Shown piece by piece: positions 29,835 through 36,088 of a DNA stretch of 37,713 nucleotides (position 1 is the first letter of the stretch; the number at the start of each line of letters is the position of its first letter). The notes under the pieces are model-generated. The model worked only from the letters and a program-made list of their open reading frames with translations. It made no database searches and was not told where the DNA came from. The stretch comes from Candidatus Gastranaerophilales bacterium. GTDB taxonomy: Bacteria > Cyanobacteriota > Vampirovibrionia > Gastranaerophilales > Gastranaerophilaceae. The stretch spans positions 1-37,713 of the forward strand of contig CALUTK010000015.1 in NCBI GenBank assembly GCA_944323675.1, in the 5' to 3' direction. Made by a program: the position numbers and the translations under genes.

Positions 29835-32483
29835 CTATTTTTTTGCTTCAACAACAGCCTGAGCTGCTGCAAGTCTTGCCTGCGGAATTCTGAACGGTGA
29901 GCAGGATACGTAATCCAAACCAATTCTGTGTGCAAATTTAACAGAATCAGGATCTCCGCCGTGTTCGCCGCAAACACCGCCGACAAGTGAAGGATTTACC
30001 TTCTTGCCTTTTTCCATTGACATTTCAATCAACTGACCAACACCTTTTGTATCAAGTGTTTCAAACGGGTTGGACGGTAAGATTTTCTGTTCAACGTAGT
30101 TTTTCAGGAACTTACCTTCAGCGTCGTCTCTTGAATAGCCGAATGTCATCTGAGTAAGGTCGTTTGTACCAAATGAGAAGAATTCTGCGTACTCTGCGAT
30201 TTCATCGGCAGTTAATGCTGCACGAGGAATTTCAATCATAGTACCGAATTTGTAATCAACTTCTACACCTTTTTCAACCATAACTTCTCTTGCTACACGG
30301 ATGAGAATTTCTCTGGCTGTTTTAAGTTCGTTTACGTGACCGATAAGAGGAACCATTACCCAAGGTTTTACTGCAACGCCTTCTTTTTTCAAGTCACAGC
30401 ATGCTTCAAAGATTGCTCTAACCTGCATTTCGTTGATTTCAGGATAAGTCAATCCCAGACGGCATCCGCGTAACCCCATCATAGGGTTAGATTCTGAAAG
30501 GCTTTCTACTACGTGAAGTAATTCTTCTTTTTCAGAAGCGTCTTTACCCTGAGCTTTCAATGTTGCAACTTCTGCAATCAATGATTCTTTATCTGGTAAG
30601 AATTCGTGTAAAGGCGGGTCGAGAAGTCTTACTGTCAACGGTTTGTCGCCCAATGCTTTGAACATTGCATAGAAGTCTGAATACTGCATAGGAAGTAAGT
30701 GTTCAAGAGCTTCTTTTCTTGCTTCCGGAGTACCTGCAATAATCATTTTCTGTACCCAAGGGAGTCTGTCCGGATCCATAAACATGTGTTCCGTACGGCA
30801 GAGACCTACACCTTCAGCACCGAATTTCAATGCATTTTCAATGTCTTTCGGAGTATCAGCGTTAGCTTCAACTTTCATTTGTTTAATTTCATCTACCCAT
30901 GTAAAGAATTTGTTCCAGTTGTCGTCAATTCTTGCGTCAACAAGTTTGACGGCACCCTGCATAACAAGACCTTTACCGCCGTCAAGTGAAATTACATCGT
31001 CTTTATGGTAAACAGTACCGTCAGCACCGATTAAGATTTCTTTATCCATATCGATTTTTAAATCTTCACAGCCTGAAACGCATGGTTTACCCATACCTTT
31101 AGCAACAACTGCTGCGTGGGAAGTAGCGCCGCCTCTGAGGGTTAATACACCCTGAGAAACTGCCATACCGTGAATATCATCCGGACAAGTTTCAACACGT
31201 ACGAGGATAACTTTTTCACCGGCAGCACCGCGGGTTGCAGCTTCTTCAGTATCAAATACGATTTTACCAACAGCCGCACCAGGAGATGCGTTTACACCGT
31301 GGCAAATCTTGTGTGCTTCTTCAAGAGCTTTTGCATCAAAGCAAGGAAGCAATATCTGGTTAACTGTATATGGATCAACCAATTGGATTGCTCTTTCTTT
31401 TGAAATAATACCTTCTTCGCACATATCAACGGCAATTTTAACAGCTGCAGCTGCAGTTCTTTTACCGTTACGTGTTTGAAGGATGTACAATTTACCTTTT
31501 TCAATAGTGAATTCCATATCCTGAACATCTTTGTAACCGAGTTCAAGTTTTTTAGCAATATCAACGTATTGTTTGTACAACTCAGGCATTTCGTGTTCAA
31601 GTTCAGCGATAGGTTTTGGAGTTCTGATACCTGCAACAACGTCTTCACCCTGAGCATTTGTCAAATATTCACCGTAGAATTTATTTTCGCCTGTAGCAGG
31701 GTTACGTGTGAATGAAACACCTGTTGCGCAATCGTCGCCCATATTACCGAATACCATTGATTGAACGTTTACTGCGGTACCGAAATTGTGGTCGATTTTG
31801 TTCATGTTTCTATAAGCAACCGCACGCGGAATATTCCAGGATCTGAATACAGCCTCAATTGCTTCCTGCAATTGAACGTATGGATCCTGCGGGAATTCTT
31901 TTCCGGTAACTTCTTTAATAGTTTGTTTGTAGATAGGAATCAAAGATTTCCAGCCTTCTGCTGAAACTTCCGTATCTGAAGAAACGCCTTCGCGAGCTTT
32001 AACTTTTTCAACTTCTGATTCAAAGTATTTTTGTCTGTCCATTTCCCATGCAACAGAACCGAACATTGTCAAAAATCTTCTGTACGAATCATAGCAGAAT
32101 CTAGGGTTATTTGTTAATTTAACCATAGCTTCAACTGTTTCATCATTCAAACCTAAGTTAAGGATAGTTTCCATCATACCAGGCATGGAAACTCTTGCAC
32201 CTGAACGAACTGAAACGAGAAGCGGATTTTCGGAATCTCCGAATTTCTGTCCTTTTTGTTTCTCAACGTCTTTCAAAGCTTCTTTAACTTCATCCATTAA
32301 CCCTTCCGGCATCTTGTTCCCGTGGTTGATGTAATCCATACAAGTTTCTGTTGTAATGGTCAAACCAGGAGGAACAGGCAGTCCTAAATTGGTCATTTCA
32401 GCAAGGTTAGCACCTTTACCGCCCAACAAGTTGCGCATATTGGCATTACCCTCTCTAAATAACCAAACACGTTTTTCTGTCAT
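29835..32483 (-). CDS. ppdK: Pyruvate, phosphate dikinase
   Basis: An 882-residue enzyme that interconverts pyruvate, ATP and phosphate with phosphoenolpyruvate, AMP and pyrophosphate. The ATP-grasp N-terminal domain begins VWLFREGNANMRNLLGGKGANLAEM. The central phosphohistidine domain has the catalytic His in GGATSHAAVVAKGMGKP with the nearby TLRGG. The C-terminal PEP/pyruvate barrel has EGVGLCRTEHMFM, GLRGCRLG, and the catalytic Cys in VGGVCGEHGGDP. Full length. AAAAGGAG eight bases before ATG and an extended -10 promoter support the start. In anaerobes it often replaces pyruvate kinase or serves gluconeogenesis; with the ferredoxin oxidoreductase near by it ties PEP to amino-acid and pyruvate use. 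Confidence 0.98.
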   Translation of the reverse strand: MTEKRVWLFREGNANMRNLLGGKGANLAEMTNLGLPVPPGLTITTETCMDYINHGNKMPEGLMDEVKEALKDVEKQKGQKFGDSENPLLVSVRSGARVSMPGMMETILNLGLNDETVEAMVKLTNNPRFCYDSYRRFLTMFGSVAWEMDRQKYFESEVEKVKAREGVSSDTEVSAEGWKSLIPIYKQTIKEVTGKEFPQDPYVQLQEAIEAVFRSWNIPRAVAYRNMNKIDHNFGTAVNVQSMVFGNMGDDCATGVSFTRNPATGENKFYGEYLTNAQGEDVVAGIRTPKPIAELEHEMPELYKQYVDIAKKLELGYKDVQDMEFTIEKGKLYILQTRNGKRTAAAAVKIAVDMCEEGIISKERAIQLVDPYTVNQILLPCFDAKALEEAHKICHGVNASPGAAVGKIVFDTEEAATRGAAGEKVILVRVETCPDDIHGMAVSQGVLTLRGGATSHAAVVAKGMGKPCVSGCEDLKIDMDKEILIGADGTVYHKDDVISLDGGKGLVMQGAVKLVDARIDDNWNKFFTWVDEIKQMKVEANADTPKDIENALKFGAEGVGLCRTEHMFMDPDRLPWVQKMIIAGTPEARKEALEHLLPMQYSDFYAMFKALGDKPLTVRLLDPPLHEFLPDKESLIAEVATLKAQGKDASEKEELLHVVESLSESNPMMGLRGCRLGLTYPEINEMQVRAIFEACCDLKKEGVAVKPWVMVPLIGHVNELKTAREILIRVAREVMVEKGVEVDYKFGTMIEIPRAALTADEIAEYAEFFSFGTNDLTQMTFGYSRDDAEGKFLKNYVEQKILPSNPFETLDTKGVGQLIEMSMEKGKKVNPSLVGGVCGEHGGDPDSVKFAHRIGLDYVSCSPFRIPQARLAAAQAVVEAKK

Positions 32484-32541
32484 AGTTTTTTCTCCTTTTT
32501 CTTACAGAATTAAACGAATAATGAATTATTCTTCTGACTAA

Positions 32542-32571
32542 ATTTTAGCATAAAGAAAATTTTTTTTACAA
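32542..32571 (-). promoter_or_regulatory. ppdK promoter
   Basis: Minus strand: -35 TTGTAA (32571-32566), 18-bp spacer, extended -10 TGC-TAAAAT (hexamer 32547-32542). The leader is about 52 nt with AAAAGGAG. Confidence 0.6.
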
Positions 32572-32621
32572 TCCGCCGTTAAAATGATGACAATTCAGGC
32601 ATGACAAATTAAAAATTTTTC

Positions 32622-32717
32622 AAAAGTGAAAAGTGAGAGGATGCAATAAAAATCAGCAGTAACTTCACTCCTCACTTTTCCAAAGGCTGGATTGCTTCGC
32701 TATTGCTCGCAATGACG
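32622..32717. repeat. MITE-like repeat, right-arm copy
   Basis: CAAAAGTGAAAAGTGAGAGG, a 28-base centre, then CTTCACTCCTCACTTTTCC-AAAGGCTGGATTGCTTCGC and the terminal GCTCGCAATGACG. The inner inverted repeat is kept, but the outer left hairpin is missing, so it mirrors the half copy at 9351. Confidence 0.7.
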
Positions 32718-32749
32718 TATACGTTCCCGTCACTTGTGGAGGACAACAT

Positions 32750-32797
32750 CGCCCCCTCACCCGGCACTACGTGCCACCCTCTCCCAGAGGAAGAGCG
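32750..32797. repeat. Second repeat type, CCCTCACCCGGC...CCACCCTCTCCC
   Basis: CCCCCTCACCC-GGCAC-TAC-GTGCC-ACCCTCTCCC, with a 5-bp hairpin in the centre and direct CCCTC pieces on both sides. A decayed relative may lie at 9291-9350, in the same position relative to the MITE-like arm. Confidence 0.55.
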
Positions 32798-32884
32798 GAT
32801 TAAAAGGAAACACTTCAACAAAATTACCCTATCACCCTTCACTTAATTTCACTTAAAGGCACATTTAGCGCCTGCGCAACATTC

Positions 32885-33115
32885 TTACTTTCTAAAATAG
32901 TCGCATATACGCGTCTTTTTAAACGGGAACAAATATCTCACTTTATCAGCAAATTTACTTTTTTCTAAATCATCCAGTTGTTTTTTCAAAATAGCTTTTT
33001 CTAAAACGACCTTGTTATATAATTCGGAGCAGATAACACTTCTGTCAACATGTTCTTTTAATTTTGCAAGTTGTTCTTCTTTCTCTTTTATTGATTTAAT
33101 TAACTCTTTCTTCAC
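32885..33115 (-). CDS. Small coiled-coil protein of unknown function
   Basis: A 76-residue protein. Residues 1-52 form a charged helix with heptad-like Leu/Ile spacing (KSIKEKEEQLAKLKEHV, YNKVVLEKAILKKQLDDLEK), so it is probably a coiled coil. The C-terminal tail is basic and aromatic (VRYLFPFKKTRICDYFRK). Two or three cysteines and no signal peptide. The start codon is GTG, with GAGG ten bases upstream. It lies alone between the repeat region and the oxidoreductase operon, and no partner is apparent. Coding is supported by composition and a ribosome site, not by homology. Confidence 0.6.
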   Translation of the reverse strand: MKKELIKSIKEKEEQLAKLKEHVDRSVICSELYNKVVLEKAILKKQLDDLEKSKFADKVRYLFPFKKTRICDYFRK

Positions 33116-33186
33116 GACAAAAAAACCTCTTTTAAATATTACGGTTATATAAATCCTTTTTTATTCAGCGACAATTACGCCGTCCG

Positions 33187-33220
33187 GCGGGCATATATAT
33201 TTTGCATTGGAGTTGCCCGC
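33187..33220. repeat. Inverted repeat, 7 bp
   Basis: GCGGGCA (33187-33193) and TGCCCGC (33214-33220), 20-base loop, downstream of the oxidoreductase operon. No T-run follows on either strand, so it is not a classical terminator. Confidence 0.4.
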
Positions 33221-33283
33221 GCTTCATTATTAGGATAATCGTAATTTGAAAGTTTTAAATCATTTTTTTAGGTGATTTTGAAA

Positions 33284-33832
33284 TTATACCGGCAATAAAT
33301 CATACTCATAGCCTATTTTTAAAGCTTTTAAATTTAAAGGCAATAAATGTTTTCTGTGAGCCGGAATAACATTATCAAGGGCTTCCGATAAGGTTTCAAC
33401 AGAAACGAGCTTGCTCACTTTAGCAAGAATTCCAAGCGCCAAAATATTTGCCATCTTAATGTTGCCGACACTTTCTGCAAGTTTTGTAACAGGTGCAAAA
33501 AGATAATTTATGTCCGCTCTGGTTTTTATTTCTTTCGCAAGAGTGGAATTTGCAATCATCCATCCGCCTTTTTTGATTTTAGAGATAAACCTGTCAAAAG
33601 ATGCCTGATTCAATGCAATAACAAAATCTGCCTCTTTTTTGTTAACAGCGCTGACTTCCTCTTCAGTATTCATAACAATTTCACAGTTAACAGTTCCGCC
33701 GCGCATTTCAGCACCGTAGCAAGGGTACCATGTAACCTGATTACCGTTAATCATAAAGGCATTTGCGAGAACTTCTCCCGCAAGCAATACGCCCTGTCCG
33801 CCAAATCCTGCAATTATAAAATTCTTTTCCAT
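33284..33832 (-). CDS. korC: 2-oxoacid:ferredoxin oxidoreductase, gamma subunit
   Basis: A 182-residue subunit of the ferredoxin-dependent 2-oxoacid oxidoreductase. It starts with the family signature FIIAGFGGQGVLLAGEVLA, then YPCYGAEMRGGTVNCEIV, which help bind CoA and close the active site. The ATG at 33832 is preferred over the GTG one codon upstream because AAGGA lies nine bases before it. It is the last gene of the four-gene operon, 24 bp after the beta gene. Whether the substrate is 2-oxoglutarate (Kor) or branched-chain 2-oxoacids (Vor) cannot be decided from sequence. Confidence 0.92.
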   Translation of the reverse strand: MEKNFIIAGFGGQGVLLAGEVLANAFMINGNQVTWYPCYGAEMRGGTVNCEIVMNTEEEVSAVNKKEADFVIALNQASFDRFISKIKKGGWMIANSTLAKEIKTRADINYLFAPVTKLAESVGNIKMANILALGILAKVSKLVSVETLSEALDNVIPAHRKHLLPLNLKALKIGYEYDLLPV

Positions 33833-33856
33833 CACCTTTATTCCTTAATTCTAATT

Positions 33857-34618
33857 CTATTTATTTACTGTTATATCCTTATATATTCCCGGTTCAAAGA
33901 TTTTCATCATCTCTTCTCTGACTCTTACGTGCGCCTGCTGCGGAGTCATTTTCCAGTTGGTCGGGCAGGTGCTTAAGATTTCTACAAACCCGAAACCCAA
34001 CCCCTGCAATTGAACTTCAAAAGCCTTTTTAATAGCCTGTTTAGCCTTACGGATATTCTGCACGGTATCCAGCGAAACCCTTGCAGAAAATGCGGTTCCG
34101 TCGCAAAGCGCCACATGTTCCGCAATCTTAATCGGATATCCGTAGTATTCAACGTTTCTGCCTGTCGGAGAAGTCGTTGTAATCTGTCCCAAAAGAGTAG
34201 TCGGACCAAGCTGTCCGCCTGTCATACCGTAAGTTGTGTTATTAATACAGATTGCGCTTAAATTCTCTCCGCGCAAAGCTGCATGCAGGCTTTCTGCAAG
34301 CCCGATTGACGCAAAATCACCGTCGCCCTGATAAGTAAAGACAAATTTATCAGGTCTGGCTCTTTTGACCCCTGTTGCTTCTGCCAGTGCTCTTCCGTGA
34401 GGTGCTTCAATAGAATCAACATCCAAAAAATCATACGCCGTAACCGAACATCCAATTGATGCCGCAAGAATTGCTTTTTCCCGCAAGCCCAATTCGTCAA
34501 GGCATTCTGCAACAAGTCTGATTGCGACCCCGTGGTCACAACCGGGACAAAATGAATATTTTATCCCTTTACGTAATGATTCCGGTATTTTAAAAGTTTG
34601 TGTAAGTGTCGTTGTCAT
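33857..34618 (-). CDS. korB: 2-oxoacid:ferredoxin oxidoreductase, beta (TPP-binding) subunit
   Basis: A 253-residue subunit that binds thiamine diphosphate and magnesium. The cluster/cofactor motif FCPGCDHGVAIR is at the N terminus, and the TPP motif is GDGDFASIGLAESLHAALR with NNTTYGMTGGQ closing it. ILSTCPTNWKM near the C terminus is typical of this four-subunit class. There is no extra ferredoxin domain, which agrees with the separate delta gene. It follows the alpha gene by 16 bp in the same operon. Confidence 0.95.
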   Translation of the reverse strand: MTTTLTQTFKIPESLRKGIKYSFCPGCDHGVAIRLVAECLDELGLREKAILAASIGCSVTAYDFLDVDSIEAPHGRALAEATGVKRARPDKFVFTYQGDGDFASIGLAESLHAALRGENLSAICINNTTYGMTGGQLGPTTLLGQITTTSPTGRNVEYYGYPIKIAEHVALCDGTAFSARVSLDTVQNIRKAKQAIKKAFEVQLQGLGFGFVEILSTCPTNWKMTPQQAHVRVREEMMKIFEPGIYKDITVNK

Positions 34619-34634
34619 CGTTTTCCTTTTAAAT

Positions 34635-35708
34635 TTATTTTATTAATTTCTTTATTTCACTGATAATATCATCAACTTCAGGCGGGTTGCCGACCGGTCT
34701 GTTAAAGAACTCTACAGGAACTTTTCCGTTCACCGCAAGTTTAACATCCTTGAGCATCTGTCCCATATTAACTTCAATATCAAGGAATATCTTCGCTCTT
34801 GATGCGAGTTCTGAAATTCTCTTTGAAGGGAACGGATATAACGTAATCGGTCTAAGCATACCGACTTTCAAACCTTCTTTGCGGCATGTTTTTATGGCAG
34901 AACGAACATTTCTTGAAGGGCTGCCAAAACATGTAATTATTAAATCCGCATCTTCCGTTTCAAATTCTTCCCAATCAACTTCGTTTTCCTCAATTTGTCT
35001 GTATTTATCAAACAGCTTATTCAGGAAAACGCACTGATTATCTGCAAGCGGAGCGTAAGAACGGATAATTCTGCCCGAACGGCCTTTTGCGCCTGTCAAT
35101 GCCCATTCTGAATTATCAATTTCCGGATAAGGATATTCGCCGAATTCCACAGGTTCCATCATCTGTCCCAACAAGCCGTCTGCAAGAAGCACGGTAGGAT
35201 TTCTGTATTTATGGGCAAGGTAGAAGGCTTTATATGTCAAATCAACGCATTCCTGAACTGTTGACGGCGCAAGTACTATTAAATGATAGTCGCCGTTTCC
35301 GCCGCCTATAGTTGCCTGATTGTAATCCCCTTGAGAAGGATAAATATTGCCTAACCCCGGACCACCTCTCATTACACTCACAAGAACAACAGGAAGCTGG
35401 TCTGAGGTTGCATAAGAAAGGGCCTCCTGCATCAATGATACAGCGCATGAAGAAGATGATGTCATTGCTTTGGCGCCTGTTGAACATGCTCCGATAACCA
35501 TATTTATAGCAGCGAGTTCACTTTCTGCAGAAACATATCCGCGGTGAAGCTCCTGCATTTTTCCGCTCATAAATTCCCCGATTTCGCTCTGAGGAGTGAT
35601 AGGATAACCAAAATAGCATTCACAGCCTGCAATAACAGCAGCATTCGCTATCGCATAATTACCTTTCATTAAAACTTTTTTATTTGGTTTTACTAAACAT
35701 TCTGTCAT
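34635..35708 (-). CDS. korA: 2-oxoacid:ferredoxin oxidoreductase, alpha subunit
   Basis: A 357-residue subunit that carries the pyrimidine side of the TPP site and the 2-oxoacid pocket. KVLMKGNYAIANAAVIAGCECYFGYPITPQSEIGEFM is split by the active-site turn GYPITPQ; SSSSCAVSLMQEAL and PTVLLADGLLGQM follow. This start block is typical of proteins annotated VorB/KorA. An upstream in-frame extension is rejected: ATG at 35708 has AGAGG five bases before it and begins one base after the ferredoxin gene's stop. The substrate may be 2-oxoglutarate or branched-chain 2-oxoacids. Confidence 0.94.
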   Translation of the reverse strand: MTECLVKPNKKVLMKGNYAIANAAVIAGCECYFGYPITPQSEIGEFMSGKMQELHRGYVSAESELAAINMVIGACSTGAKAMTSSSSCAVSLMQEALSYATSDQLPVVLVSVMRGGPGLGNIYPSQGDYNQATIGGGNGDYHLIVLAPSTVQECVDLTYKAFYLAHKYRNPTVLLADGLLGQMMEPVEFGEYPYPEIDNSEWALTGAKGRSGRIIRSYAPLADNQCVFLNKLFDKYRQIEENEVDWEEFETEDADLIITCFGSPSRNVRSAIKTCRKEGLKVGMLRPITLYPFPSKRISELASRAKIFLDIEVNMGQMLKDVKLAVNGKVPVEFFNRPVGNPPEVDDIISEIKKLIK

Positions 35709-35709
35709 A

Positions 35710-35922
35710 TTAACCTCTGTAAACTTCCGTAATAGCCAGATCAGGACAACGGGTTGCACACATAGCGCAGCCTATACACTGATGTTCGGGATCGCAGAAT
35801 TCTACATAGTGATCCCCGAGTTTATTTGTCTTTTCACTAATTTTTATTAGTTTTTTAGGACATTCTTCAATACATAAGTAGCATGCTTTGCATTTGTCCG
35901 AATCTATAACAATATGGCTCAT
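35710..35922 (-). CDS. korD: 2-oxoacid:ferredoxin oxidoreductase, delta (ferredoxin) subunit
   Basis: A 70-residue ferredoxin-like protein with two complete [4Fe-4S] motifs: CKACYLCIEECP and CIGCAMCATRCP. It passes electrons from the TPP subunit to free ferredoxin. First gene of the operon delta-alpha-beta-gamma. AAAGGAA eight bases upstream supports the start. Confidence 0.95.
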   Translation of the reverse strand: MSHIVIDSDKCKACYLCIEECPKKLIKISEKTNKLGDHYVEFCDPEHQCIGCAMCATRCPDLAITEVYRG

Positions 35923-35953
35923 TTAGCTTATTCCTTTCCCATGTCTGGGCAAT

Positions 35954-35962
35954 ATTATACCA
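35954..35962 (-). promoter_or_regulatory. Extended -10 of the korDABC operon
   Basis: Minus strand: TGG-TATAAT (hexamer 35959-35954). No good -35. The leader is about 25 nt and includes AAAGGAA. Confidence 0.6.
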
Positions 35963-36018
35963 CTTTAATACAAAAAAATCCTTTTATCTTTACAATTGTA
36001 ATAAATTTAGTTAACATT

Positions 36019-36047
36019 TTGCGCTTATATCATTAATTTGGTAGAAT
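36019..36047 (+). promoter_or_regulatory. Promoter of the coiled-coil repeat gene
   Basis: -35 TTGCGC (36019-36024), 17-bp spacer, extended -10 TGG-TAGAAT (hexamer 36042-36047). The leader is about 35 nt and contains the purine run AAAGTAGAG. Confidence 0.55.
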
Positions 36048-36088
36048 AACAACAGGTATGTGTATTTTTAAAAAGAAAGTAGAGATTA

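Larger units (their letters stand above)
32484..32884. other. Intergenic stretch with promoter and repeats
   Basis: It holds the ppdK promoter (32542-32571), a right-arm copy of the MITE-like repeat (32622-32717) and a second repeat type (32750-32797). The rest (32798-32884) shows nothing beyond AT-rich filler and possible repeat remnants. No gene was found. Confidence 0.65.
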
